From contig NZ_WSRO01000001.1 in assembly GCF_009769735.1 (NCBI RefSeq), positions 248,001 to 312,000 on the forward strand: 64,000 bases of DNA. The letters run 5' to 3'. Origin of the DNA: Streptomyces sp. BA2 (GTDB taxonomy: Bacteria; Actinomycetota; Actinomycetes; Streptomycetales; Streptomycetaceae). Below, piece after piece: positions 26,068-34,501 of this stretch. The position numbers and the translations under genes were made by a program. Every line of letters begins with the position of its first letter. Positions within the stretch are counted from its first letter, which is position 1. A model generated the notes under the pieces. It saw only the letters and a list, made by a program, of their open reading frames with translations, had not been told where the DNA came from and ran no database searches.

Positions 26068-27801
26068 ATGGCACGTCAGCACGGCGCCGCCCTGCTCGTC
26101 TTCGTCGAGGGGCAGCAGCTGTCCGGCCCCTGGGAGCAGGCCCTGGCCTGGGGGTTCGTCGAGGAGTCCCGGCGTTCTCCTGCCGCATGCGAGTTGGGTT
26201 TGCGCGACCCCGGGTGTGAACTGCCCCGGCGCACCCGGCTCCGACCGGGGGCCCAGGTGAAACTCATGGCCCAGAACGGCGCAGGCAGCAGCGAGCTGTT
26301 CACCGGCGAGGTCACGGGGTGCGAGGTGCTCGCCGGGGAGTCGGGGACCTACAGCGTGATACGTGCGCACGACGTGTCACACCGGCTGCGGCGCGGGCGG
26401 CGCGTCGCGGCGTACCGGCAGCGGTCGGCGAGCGACATCGCGGCCGAACTGGCAAGGAAGGCCGGTCTCAAGACCGGCCGGATCGACAGCACCCCGCTCG
26501 TCTATGAGCACATCAGCCAGGCAGAATCGGACTGGGACTTCCTCGCCCGGCTCGCACGCCAGAACGGGCACGAAGTCTTCGTACGCTCCGGTGCCCTGCA
26601 CTGGCGTGCTGGGGCGCAGGCGGGCAAGGCTCCCTCGCCACCCGCCCGAGCCGAGCAGAGTCCCTACGTCCTGGAGTACGGACAGAACCTGCTGCGGGTG
26701 CGCGCCGGTGCCACCCTGCGCCACCAGGTCGATGCCGTGCACGTGCGTGGCTGGGACCCCGACGGCGGCAAGGCGCTGGTCGCCGAGCACCGCGCACAGC
26801 AGGCGCCGTCGCGTGATGTCCCCTGGCGGCCCGGCGCACCCGCCGTCGGCGGCCAGCCTCTGCGGCTGAGCTCGCTGCCGCGCGCCGACCAGAACGAGGC
26901 CGAGCAGCTCGCCGCCGCGATGGCGCAGGAAGTGGCCGCCAGTCTCACCGAGCTCCACGCGGTCGTGACCGGCACCCCACAGCTGCGGCTGCGCTCCGCG
27001 GTGACCCTCAGCGGGCTCGGCGAAGGATTCAACGGCCGCTATACGACGACCTCCGTTCGCCATGAATTCCACCCCGACACCGGATACCTCACCGAAGTCA
27101 CCGTCCAGGAGGGCGATGGGCTGCCCCCGAGCGAGGCCCCAGGCAATGCCGAGGCGTCGTATCCGCGCCTTGCCGGACTCGTCTGCGCCACCGTCTCCAA
27201 CATCCAAGACCCCAGGGCACACGGCCGGGCCCGGCTGCGCTTCCCCTGGCTCTCGGACGACTACGAGAGCGACTGGGCCCGGACCCTTCAGCTCGGCGGC
27301 ACCCCCGACGGCGGAATCGTCTGCCCCGACGTGGGCGATGAGGTCCTCGTGGGATTCGAACAGGGCTGCCTGGACCGGCCCTTCATCCTCGGCGGCCTGT
27401 ACAACCAGCGAAATGCCCCCGGCCGGCATGCCGTGAGCGATCTGTACGACACCACCAAGGGCACCACCAACGTCCGCTCCTTTGTGTCGAGGACCGGTCA
27501 GCGGCTTGAGCTGCTCGACGCCGAAGGCGGCCCTCTGGGGGTCCTTCTGGCCTCCGGCGACGGAAAGCTGCGACTCGACCTGGACCAGCGCAGTGCCAGC
27601 ATCTCCATCGAAAGCGACGGCGAGGTGCGCATCGACGCCAAGAGGGCCATCCACGTGGAGGGCGAGAGCATCAGCCTCAACGCACGCGGCGGAACGCTGG
27701 ACCTCAGGGGTCAGAGAGTCAACGTGCGTGCCGACACCACCGTATCGCTGGAGGGAGGCGGCACGTGCTCCCTCAAAGCCCCGCTGATCAAGCTCAATTG
27801 A
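26068..27801 (+). CDS. CIS spike protein (VgrG/gp27-gp5-like, Afp8)
   Basis: 577 aa; the ATG at 26068 has GGAGGAG at 26053-26059. The longer frame from 25576 overlaps the LysM gene and is rejected. Residues 1-350 match the gp27-like part of VgrG (late-control-D type): SVIRAHDVSHRLRRGRRVAAY, SASDIAAELARKAGL, SQAESDWDFLARLARQNG. The OB-fold follows (LAGLVCATVSNIQDPRAHGRARLRFPWLSDD, CPDVGDEVLVGFEQG, RPFILGGLYN), then a gp5-like beta-helix with repeated short strands to the C-terminus. It trimerises to form the hub and needle of the baseplate. No extra effector domain is fused at the C-terminus. Confidence 0.93.
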   Translation: MARQHGAALLVFVEGQQLSGPWEQALAWGFVEESRRSPAACELGLRDPGCELPRRTRLRPGAQVKLMAQNGAGSSELFTGEVTGCEVLAGESGTYSVIRAHDVSHRLRRGRRVAAYRQRSASDIAAELARKAGLKTGRIDSTPLVYEHISQAESDWDFLARLARQNGHEVFVRSGALHWRAGAQAGKAPSPPARAEQSPYVLEYGQNLLRVRAGATLRHQVDAVHVRGWDPDGGKALVAEHRAQQAPSRDVPWRPGAPAVGGQPLRLSSLPRADQNEAEQLAAAMAQEVAASLTELHAVVTGTPQLRLRSAVTLSGLGEGFNGRYTTTSVRHEFHPDTGYLTEVTVQEGDGLPPSEAPGNAEASYPRLAGLVCATVSNIQDPRAHGRARLRFPWLSDDYESDWARTLQLGGTPDGGIVCPDVGDEVLVGFEQGCLDRPFILGGLYNQRNAPGRHAVSDLYDTTKGTTNVRSFVSRTGQRLELLDAEGGPLGVLLASGDGKLRLDLDQRSASISIESDGEVRIDAKRAIHVEGESISLNARGGTLDLRGQRVNVRADTTVSLEGGGTCSLKAPLIKLN

Positions 27802-27840
27802 CCTCACCTCAGCAAGGCCCGTACCCAAGGAGCACGCTGC

Positions 27841-28164
27841 ATGCCACCGGCAGCACGGATCGGCGACGCCCTGTCGCACCTCCCCAACCCCACCCCTGTC
27901 CCGCTTCCCTCGGGCGACGGAGTCATCGCACCGCCCGGCGCCCTGAGCGTTCTGATCGGCGGGCTGCCTGCCGCCGTGGCGGGCAGCCCGGGAGCCTGTG
28001 CCTTCCCCGGTCATCCGCCTGTGCCGCCGGCCCCCCTCATCCCCACCCCCATGGCGGGCAAGACCGTACTCATCGGCGATCTGCCCGCCCTGCGCATGGG
28101 CGACAAGGGGCCATGCGGCACCGTCATCGTGGGTGGCGCACCGACCGTGTGCATCGGCGGGTGA
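27841..28164 (+). CDS. PAAR-like spike tip protein (Afp10-type)
   Basis: 107 aa; ATG at 27841 with AAGGAGCA upstream. It shows PAAR-type repeats of the form ARIGDALSH, VLIGGLPAAVAGS, VLIGDLPALRMGD and VIVGGAPTVCIGG, with His/Cys positions suitable for metal binding at the tip (HLP, CAFPGH, CGTV, CIGG). PAAR proteins cap the VgrG trimer with a sharp cone that pierces membranes. There is no N- or C-terminal effector extension, so the tip itself carries no obvious toxin. Confidence 0.92.
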   Translation: MPPAARIGDALSHLPNPTPVPLPSGDGVIAPPGALSVLIGGLPAAVAGSPGACAFPGHPPVPPAPLIPTPMAGKTVLIGDLPALRMGDKGPCGTVIVGGAPTVCIGG

Positions 28165-28346
28165 CGCCCGCGCGATCGCGGCGGGCCGGCTGCGTCGTAC
28201 GCAGCAAGATCTTGTCACTGCGGCACACGATCGTTGCCCTCCCCATCCGACCCCAGAGCAGAACCGCGCCAAAAGCTAAGGCCAGAGCAGGTGAGAGAAA
28301 TGATTCTTATGCGTCTGAAGACGATCGTCGACTCGCCAGATGTCCG

Positions 28347-28808
28347 ATGACGGAGACAGCGGGGATGTTCATCGGACGCGGCTGGGCCTTCCCGATGGGA
28401 GTAAGCCCCTCCGGAGGCGCGGACATGGTGTCCGGCGACGAGGAGATCGTCCAGGCCATCCATCTGATTTTGGGCACCGACCCCGGCGAGCGGCCGATGC
28501 GCCCCGAATTCGGCTGTGCCATCCGCGACTACGTCTTCGGATCGGGCGATGCCTCCGCGATGGGCGCCGTGTCCCACGAGGTGCGGCGCGCCCTCGATCG
28601 CTGGGAACCACGCATCGTCGTGGACGACGTCACAGCCGCCCGGCTGCCCCGCCAACCCGAGGTGCTGCACATCGAGATCACGTACCGCCTCTGCCACACC
28701 AACAGCCGTCGCAATCTCGTTTTCCCGTTCTATGCGATCCCCGCCCACCACGACACCATCCCATTTCCCGCCATCTCCCTGCAGAGAGACCACGATGCCC
28801 CTGCCTAG
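28347..28808 (+). CDS. gp25-like baseplate wedge protein (Afp9-type)
   Basis: 153 aa from the ATG at 28347; an in-frame ATG at 28365 with GGAG nine bases upstream is an alternative. The gp25/IraD fold is evident: GRGWAFPMGVSPSGGADMVSGDEEIVQAIHLILGTDPGERPMRPEFGCAIRDYVFG is the canonical N-terminal pattern with the GER-MRPEFG motif, followed by VRRALDRWEPRIVVDDV. This wedge protein links the baseplate to the first sheath ring. Its end overlaps the next gene by 14 nt. The longer frame starting at 27765 is spurious. Confidence 0.92.
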   Translation: MTETAGMFIGRGWAFPMGVSPSGGADMVSGDEEIVQAIHLILGTDPGERPMRPEFGCAIRDYVFGSGDASAMGAVSHEVRRALDRWEPRIVVDDVTAARLPRQPEVLHIEITYRLCHTNSRRNLVFPFYAIPAHHDTIPFPAISLQRDHDAPA

Positions 28809-30780
28809 CCCGCACTTGGACGACCGGCGTTTCCAGGACCTGGTCGACGATGCCAAGCGCTTCATCCAGGGCCGCTGCCCCGAGTGGACCGACCACAACG
28901 TTTCAGACCCGGGCGTCGCACTCGTCGAGGCGTTCGCGCAGATGGTGGACCAGCTGGTGTACCGGCTCAACCGGGTGCCCGAGAAGGTCCACCTCAGCTT
29001 TCTCGATCTGCTCGACCTGAAGCTGACGGCCCCCCAGGCCGCTCGCGCCGATGTCACCTTCTGGCTGTCCGCCCCGCAGGACACGCCCGTGGTGGTACCG
29101 GCCGGCACGGAGGTCGCCACCCCGCGGGCCGGCGGCGGCCAGCCGTGCGTGTTCACCGTCGAGCGCGACCTGGAGATCGTCCCCACCGCGTTCCAGCAGC
29201 TGGGGACCGCTGAGGCAGGGCATGTCGCGGTGCTGGTCACCGAGCGCTTCGCTGCCGGTGACCCGGTGACGTGCTTCGCGCAACAGCCCGTCCCCGGAGA
29301 CACTCTGCTCATCGGTCTGACCGAGCCCGCGCCCCGGTGCGCCGTGGTCCTGCGGATGGACTGCACCTTGGACGGCGTGGGCATCTCCCCCGACCACCCC
29401 CCGCTGGTGTGGGAGGCGCGCTGCGGACAGGGCTGGGAGCCGTGCGAGGTCCAGCGGGACACGACCGGGGGCCTCAACCGGCCGGGCGAGGTGGTGCTGC
29501 ACCTCCCCGACGGACACATCTCCTCGTTGATCGGGCGGCGCCGGGCCGCCTGGCTGCGCTGCCGCGTCGTGGAGACCGAGGCCGGTCAGCCCGCCTACTC
29601 CTCCTCGCCGCGGATCAGCCGCCTGGAGGCGTTCACGATCGGCGGCACCACCCCCAGCGCACACGGCGAGGTCATGCGCGGCCAAGACCTGGGGGTCTCG
29701 GATGGCACCCCCGGCCAGAGCCTGTCCATCGAGCGGCTGCCCGTCGTCTCCGGTTCCCTGCGCACGGTGGTGACCCACAGCGCGCACGGCGTCCAGGAAT
29801 GGGCCGTGGTCACCTCGTTCGCCGACTCCCAGCCCGGTGATCGCCACGTGCGTGTCGATGAGGTCCTGGGCACGGTCCAGTTCGGGCCCGCGGTCCGCGG
29901 CGCGGACGGCGCCATCCACCAGCACGGGGCAGTGCCTGCGCCCGGTACGCGGATCAGCGCCGCCGAGTACCGCACAGGCGGCGGCCGCAGCGGCAATGTC
30001 GGCGCGGGTGCACTGACCGTCCTGCGCACACCGCTGCCAATGATCGCCCGTACGGAGAACCGGGCTCCCGCGACCGGCGGCGTGGACGCCGAGACCGTCG
30101 AGAGCGTCAAACTGCGTGCCGCTCAGTGGCTGCGCACGCAACGGCGTGCGGTCACCGCCGGCGACTACGCCGTCATCGCCCGCACCGCCTGCCGCGAGGC
30201 CGGGCGCGTCGAATGCGTGGAGGCGGGCAGGCAGGACGGGCACGGCCTGGTGCGTGTCCTGGTCATACCGGATGCGCCTGCGGCCTTCGAGGGGATCGAC
30301 TGGCGTGCGGCCGTGCCCTCGCCCGCGATGCTCTCCACGGTGGCCCAGGCGGTCGAGGCACGCCGCCCCCTGGGCATCCGTGTCGCGGTGAGCGGGCCTG
30401 CCTACCAAGGCGTGACGGTCGTCGCCGGGCTGGACGCCGCCCCTGGGCAGGACCCCGAAGAGGTACGTGAACGGGCGCTGCGCGCCGTGCACGCCTTCCT
30501 CAGCCCGCTGCCCTCGGCGGATGGCAGTCCCGGCTGGCCGCTCAACCGCCCCTTACGCTCGGCCGACCTGCACTCTGTGCTCGCCGCGGTGCCCGGCGTC
30601 GACGCCGTGGGACGGTTGGAGATGTACCCGGCGGACTTCACCACCGGCGAGCGCTCTGACGCCGCGGCACGCATCGAGCTGAGGCCCGCGGCCCTCTTTC
30701 TGTCCTACCGCCCGCACATCTCGGTCATCCCCTCCGCTGCCGCGTCCACGACCCGCTGGAGCCCCAGGGGGGCGTCTTGA
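28795..30780 (+). CDS. Baseplate assembly protein (gpJ/Afp11-like)
   Basis: 661 aa; the ATG at 28795 overlaps the gp25-like gene. It begins LPSPHLDDRRFQDLVDDAKRFIQGRCPEWTDHNVSDPGVALVEAFAQMVDQLVYRLNRVPEK, the family signature for the putative baseplate J-like proteins of CIS. The core and a C-terminal J domain (EYRTGGGRSGNVGAGALTVLR, RTENRAPATGGVDAETVESVKLRAAQWLRTQRRAVTAGDYAVIA) follow. It forms the inner baseplate wedge with the next protein. It carries a TTA codon at 30553-30555 (codon 587), so synthesis of the complete protein should depend on bldA tRNA-Leu. Confidence 0.92.
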   Translation: MPLPSPHLDDRRFQDLVDDAKRFIQGRCPEWTDHNVSDPGVALVEAFAQMVDQLVYRLNRVPEKVHLSFLDLLDLKLTAPQAARADVTFWLSAPQDTPVVVPAGTEVATPRAGGGQPCVFTVERDLEIVPTAFQQLGTAEAGHVAVLVTERFAAGDPVTCFAQQPVPGDTLLIGLTEPAPRCAVVLRMDCTLDGVGISPDHPPLVWEARCGQGWEPCEVQRDTTGGLNRPGEVVLHLPDGHISSLIGRRRAAWLRCRVVETEAGQPAYSSSPRISRLEAFTIGGTTPSAHGEVMRGQDLGVSDGTPGQSLSIERLPVVSGSLRTVVTHSAHGVQEWAVVTSFADSQPGDRHVRVDEVLGTVQFGPAVRGADGAIHQHGAVPAPGTRISAAEYRTGGGRSGNVGAGALTVLRTPLPMIARTENRAPATGGVDAETVESVKLRAAQWLRTQRRAVTAGDYAVIARTACREAGRVECVEAGRQDGHGLVRVLVIPDAPAAFEGIDWRAAVPSPAMLSTVAQAVEARRPLGIRVAVSGPAYQGVTVVAGLDAAPGQDPEEVRERALRAVHAFLSPLPSADGSPGWPLNRPLRSADLHSVLAAVPGVDAVGRLEMYPADFTTGERSDAAARIELRPAALFLSYRPHISVIPSAAASTTRWSPRGAS

Positions 30781-31349
30781 CCAAGACGGCTGGCCGGCGC
30801 AGCCAGGACCAGCCCGCCGCCGAGCTACCGGAGCACCGGTCACTGCGAGCCATGCTCCCCGCGGTCTACCGCCAGGGCGACTTCGCCGACCGCTTCCTCT
30901 GCGGCTTCGACGACGTCCTGGCCCCGGTCGTGGAGCAACTGGACTGCCTCGATGCCTACCTCGCCCCCGCCACCGCGCCGCTCGACTTCCTTGACTGGAT
31001 GCTCAGTTGGGGTGGTGTGTCGCTGCCCTCCTCGGTGCCCGAGGCGGGCCGACGCTATGCCCTGTGGGCGGGGACCCGTCTTCAAGGGCTGCGCGGCACC
31101 CGCCCCGGCCTGGAGCTGCTGGCCGGTGAAGTCCTCGCTACCCAGATAGAGATCACCGACTCCGGGGGCACCCGCTTTGGTTCGCGCCCCGACGACCTGC
31201 CCGAGGACGACGAGCCGCCGCATGTCCATGTCCGGGTGGAGGTGCCGCGCGGGATGACCGCGCACGAGGTCAGAAGCCTGGTGAGCGACTGGCTGCCGGC
31301 CCATGCCCACACGGTCATCGAAACGGCCGGTCCCCGGGGCGAGGCGTAA
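30777..31349 (+). CDS. Baseplate protein (gpI/Afp12-like)
   Basis: 190 aa from a TTG at 30777 that overlaps the previous stop (TTGA). The sequence LPAVYRQGDFADRFLCGFDDVLAPVVEQLDCLDAYLAPATAPLDFLDWMLSWGG is the conserved core of phage tail protein I-like members of CIS, followed by RRYALWAGTRLQGLRGTRPGLELL. It completes the wedge with the J-like protein and in phages attaches tail fibres; no fibre gene follows here. A His/Asp-rich segment (DDLPEDDEPPHVHVRVEV) precedes the C-terminal strand. Confidence 0.9.
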   Translation: MTKTAGRRSQDQPAAELPEHRSLRAMLPAVYRQGDFADRFLCGFDDVLAPVVEQLDCLDAYLAPATAPLDFLDWMLSWGGVSLPSSVPEAGRRYALWAGTRLQGLRGTRPGLELLAGEVLATQIEITDSGGTRFGSRPDDLPEDDEPPHVHVRVEVPRGMTAHEVRSLVSDWLPAHAHTVIETAGPRGEA

Positions 31350-32405
31350 ATGGCCCCGCCCTCCCCGATGCCCGGCGCCGGGCCGTGCCCCAGCTGCCAG
31401 AGTCCCGTGCACCACCACGACATCTTCTGCGGTGCGTGCGGGAGCTATCTGGACTGGGATGGCAGCAGACCCCCGGCTCCTGTACCCACGCCCCTCTGCG
31501 CCCCGCCCCTGGATGCGCGGTCGTACGACGCCGCACGCCCCCTCTCACCCCTACCGGCCCCGATGCGCAGCCCGCAGCCGTTCACACCCGCCGAGGAGGA
31601 GACGCTGCGCCTTGGCACATTCAAGGACGGCGTCACCCCGCCGCCGGTGGTCTGTCCCGGCCCCGACTGCGCCCGGCCCAACCCGCGTGCACGGACCTTC
31701 TGCGCCTGCTGCGGGACATTGCTGCGTCCGCCGTTGCCGCCCCCGCCCCGCCCCTGGTGGCTACGGATCACCGAGGGGATCCGCGGCTTTCTGCGGCGGC
31801 GCCCCCGCGTGTGGCACCGTGAGCGCCGCTGGTACGCCCCTGCCGCCGGGGCCGCCGCCGTCCTTACGCTCACCCTGGCCGGGGCCGGGCCGTCGCTGAC
31901 CGGGCCCGTGCGCCAGGGCGCCGCGCTGGCATACGACAGGTTCGCGTCGAAGGCCGCGGTGGCTGCCTCCGCCGTATCCGCCTCCAGCCGGCGGGCGGGG
32001 TACCCGGCCCGCTGCGCCGCAGACGGCGTGGACAACCGGGCCTGGGCACCGGCCCCATCCGGCGAGCAGGCGCGCGGCCAGTGGTGGCAGGCGGAATTCA
32101 CGCACCCCTTCCGCCTCACCACGCTGGTCGTCTTCAACGGTGTCTCCCTCCAGCCCCAGGAGTATCTGGCGGCCGGCCGCCCACAACGGCTCAGGGCAGT
32201 GGCGATCACCGCCGGTAAACGCGCTTTCGTCAAGGAGCTTGACCTGACCGACCAGCCGGGCCCGCAGACCTTCTCCTGGGGCGTGGACGACGTGCAATCA
32301 GTACGGCTGCAGATCATCGGCGTACGGGCGGCCGACGGCAAGGGCGCGAAAGCCCCCGTGGGCCTCGCGGAGGTGCAGTTCTTCACCCGCCGATCGCAGG
32401 CCTAG
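31350..32405 (+). CDS. CIS-cluster membrane protein: zinc ribbons, one TM, discoidin-like outer domain
   Basis: 351 aa; the ATG at 31350 abuts the previous stop. Order: zinc ribbon 1 (Cys13/16/27/30), a Pro-rich linker, zinc ribbon 2 (Cys102/107/118/121), a basic region (RRRPRVWHRERRW), one hydrophobic segment (about 163-183), and a C-terminal discoidin/F5-8-like domain (about 205-347: ADGVDNRAWAP, QWWQAEFTHPFRLTTLVVFNG, VRLQIIGVR, AEVQFF). The positive-inside rule puts the ribbons in the cytoplasm and the sugar-binding-type domain outside. It is thus suited to dock a cytoplasmic CIS on the inner face of the membrane. Streptomyces CIS work reports a conserved membrane protein, CisA, needed for function; whether this or the next protein is its counterpart cannot be decided here. 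Confidence 0.8.
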   Translation: MAPPSPMPGAGPCPSCQSPVHHHDIFCGACGSYLDWDGSRPPAPVPTPLCAPPLDARSYDAARPLSPLPAPMRSPQPFTPAEEETLRLGTFKDGVTPPPVVCPGPDCARPNPRARTFCACCGTLLRPPLPPPPRPWWLRITEGIRGFLRRRPRVWHRERRWYAPAAGAAAVLTLTLAGAGPSLTGPVRQGAALAYDRFASKAAVAASAVSASSRRAGYPARCAADGVDNRAWAPAPSGEQARGQWWQAEFTHPFRLTTLVVFNGVSLQPQEYLAAGRPQRLRAVAITAGKRAFVKELDLTDQPGPQTFSWGVDDVQSVRLQIIGVRAADGKGAKAPVGLAEVQFFTRRSQA

Positions 32406-32486
32406 GGCCTGGACTTCCGGTTGGCGGCTTCCCCAGACCGCCCCCAGCAGAACACACCATCACGACGACACGAAAGAGAGCTCCGC

Positions 32487-33818
32487 ATGACTCTTCGGGC
32501 CGAACTGATCATGCCGGGCGATCCCGTCGTACCCGGCGAGCCAGTCGTGGCCGACCTGCTGATCTGCAACGACGGCCACATCGTCGACGCCTACGACCTG
32601 GAACTGCTGGGCCTTCCTGGAGAGTGGGGTGCCCGGCGACTGGGACGGGTCGTGGTCTTCCCCGGCACCAGTGAGCAGATCGGCATTCCGCTGGTCCCGC
32701 CCCGCTCCAGCGATACGGTCCCCGGACCGCTCCCGTTCGGTGTCAAGGTCGTCTCGTCGGAGCGCCGTGAACTGACCGCCGTGCCCGAAGCGGAGGTGGC
32801 CGTGGGCGAGTTCTGGGAGGTGGGCGCCAGACTCGCGCGCAGGACGGTCAAAGGCCGCCTCGGAGCAGCGCAGTTCGTCGCCATGCACAACACCGGCAAC
32901 GCGCCCGCCCATATCCGCATCCGGTGCGCTCCTCACGAGGACTCCGCGCCGGTACGGGCGCGGACCCGACGGGCCAAGGTCGTTCTGCAGGCAGGGGAAC
33001 GGGCGCGGGTCGGTGTGGACGTGGTCAACACCAAGCCGCGTCTGTGGGGTGAGTCGGAGAGCTGTGGGATGCGCCTGCAGATCGACTGGGAGACGCAGGC
33101 CTGCCGGGAGCTCGAGTTCGCCTACGAACGCCGTCCGTTTCTGACGAAAAGGGTGGTCAAGGTCTTCTTGGCTCTGGCTGCCACGGCCGTGGCAGCCGCT
33201 GCCCTGTGGCTCTCTCCCCTGGGCGGAAAGGCGGAACTCAAGACCCAGTCACTCAGCGGCCCGTCCCAGCAGGCCCAGCAGCAGAAGGCGCAGAGGGACC
33301 GGGAACAGGCCGAAAAGAAGAAGGAAGCCGCAGCAGGCAAGGAGAAGGCGGAGCAAGAGCGCAAACAGCGGGAGAAGGGGGCGCTGAAGCAGAAGACTCT
33401 GCAACAGCCCCTCAACGCCCGCTCACCCGACGGCACCTCCTTGGACACCTACCGAATCCCCCGGGGGTACGAGCTGCGGCTGGCCGGTGTGACGATCACT
33501 GCCGCGGGGCCCGCCCGGGGCAGCTGGCAACTGTCCGCGCACCACGGGGCGCTGGCCACCGGCGGCATGGACGAGCCGCACCAGCAGGCCTGGAAGGACA
33601 ACCCCTATGTCGTGCCCGGGGACAAGACCATCACGCTCACCGTGGACTGCACCCCTGAGGAAACCGGCACAGGACACCTGCCACGCTCCCCCAACCCCTC
33701 AGCCGACACCACCTCCCCCGACGCCCCCTCGGCCTGTGACGCCACTGCGCTGCTCAACGGCATGCTCGTGCCTACGAAGGGCCCCTTCGCCTCCCCCCTG
33801 CCCCACCCCGTCGCATGA
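32487..33818 (+). CDS. CIS-cluster membrane protein: Ig-like domains, one TM, coiled coil
   Basis: 443 aa; ATG at 32487 after a weak purine stretch (GAAAGAGAG). Residues 1-215 hold two Ig/CARDB-like beta domains (EPVVADLLICNDGHIVDAYDLEL…; AQFVAMHNTGNAPAHIRIRC… LWGESESCGMRLQIDW). One membrane segment lies at 223-243, then a Gln/Lys/Glu-rich coiled coil at 258-305 and a C-terminal domain (DTYRIPRGYELRLAGVTITAAG). RRPFLTKR before the helix suggests the N-terminal part is cytoplasmic and the coiled coil is extracytoplasmic. It lies 81 bp after the other membrane protein gene and its stop overlaps the cap gene (ATGA). It probably links the CIS to the envelope; its function has not been established. 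Confidence 0.75.
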   Translation: MTLRAELIMPGDPVVPGEPVVADLLICNDGHIVDAYDLELLGLPGEWGARRLGRVVVFPGTSEQIGIPLVPPRSSDTVPGPLPFGVKVVSSERRELTAVPEAEVAVGEFWEVGARLARRTVKGRLGAAQFVAMHNTGNAPAHIRIRCAPHEDSAPVRARTRRAKVVLQAGERARVGVDVVNTKPRLWGESESCGMRLQIDWETQACRELEFAYERRPFLTKRVVKVFLALAATAVAAAALWLSPLGGKAELKTQSLSGPSQQAQQQKAQRDREQAEKKKEAAAGKEKAEQERKQREKGALKQKTLQQPLNARSPDGTSLDTYRIPRGYELRLAGVTITAAGPARGSWQLSAHHGALATGGMDEPHQQAWKDNPYVVPGDKTITLTVDCTPEETGTGHLPRSPNPSADTTSPDAPSACDATALLNGMLVPTKGPFASPLPHPVA

Positions 33819-34501
33819 CCGCAGAGACCACCAGGAGCAGCACAGTGAGTGTGGTGCAGCACGTCGATGACATCCTTCGAGAGCTGCTGCACCAGGGCCC
33901 CTTGGAGGGCACCCGCATCCCCGTCACCTTTGATACGCCCGGCCCCCAGTGGGCCGCACACCGCGACAGCCCCTGCGTGAACATCTTCCTGCACAGTCTG
34001 GAACAGGACGCGAGCCGCAGCCAAAGCGGCGACATCGGCATCGTGGACGAGGACGGCGCAGTGATCGGATACCGCAAGCCGCCCCGCTACTTCGCCCTGT
34101 CCTATCTGATCACCGTATGGGCCCAGACCGTCCTGGACGAACATCGCGTCCTGGGACAGCTGTTGGAGTGGTGTGCCGACACCGAGGAACTCCTCCCGCC
34201 GGAACAGGACGGCCGTCGTTTCACGATGCGGCTGCGAGGCTGCGGCGGGCCTGAGGGCGAAGGCACGGTGGCCGCGCGGGTGTGGTCCGCACTGGGCACA
34301 CCGCCGCGCCCCGCGCTCGACCTGGTGGTAACCGTCCCGCTCGAACGTCGGGCCACCCAGGCCGCCCCCGCCCCGGTGCGGGGTACCGCCCTGCGCATCC
34401 GCCGTCTTCCGCCCTCCGAAGGGGAGACCGGCCCGCGCGGGGAGGACTCGCTGGACCGGGCCGCGGGCCGCCCGCGCCGCAACGTCAAGGAGGTCGGTTG
34501 A
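33815..34501 (+). CDS. DUF4255 terminal-cap protein (Afp16/Pvc16-like)
   Basis: 228 aa; ATG at 33815 overlapping the preceding stop. The N-terminal domain has the DUF4255/Pvc16 pattern: VVQHVDDILRELLHQG, PRYFALSYLITVWAQTVLDEHRVLGQLLEWCADTEELL. The C-terminal third is Arg/Pro-rich and probably disordered. Afp16-type proteins close the distal end of sheath and tube and help fix particle length. The gene overlaps the ATPase gene by 4 nt (TTGA), continuing the chain of translational coupling. Confidence 0.9.
   Translation: MTAETTRSSTVSVVQHVDDILRELLHQGPLEGTRIPVTFDTPGPQWAAHRDSPCVNIFLHSLEQDASRSQSGDIGIVDEDGAVIGYRKPPRYFALSYLITVWAQTVLDEHRVLGQLLEWCADTEELLPPEQDGRRFTMRLRGCGGPEGEGTVAARVWSALGTPPRPALDLVVTVPLERRATQAAPAPVRGTALRIRRLPPSEGETGPRGEDSLDRAAGRPRRNVKEVG

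Noticed and set aside
26377..28272. 631-codon minus-strand frame opposite the spike and tip genes
   Set aside because: The + strand frames carry clear VgrG and PAAR motifs; the minus product is Gly/Ala/Arg-rich and lacks a ribosome site.
28903..30492. 529-codon minus-strand frame opposite the J-like gene
   Set aside because: It is a shadow of the baseplate gene, as above.
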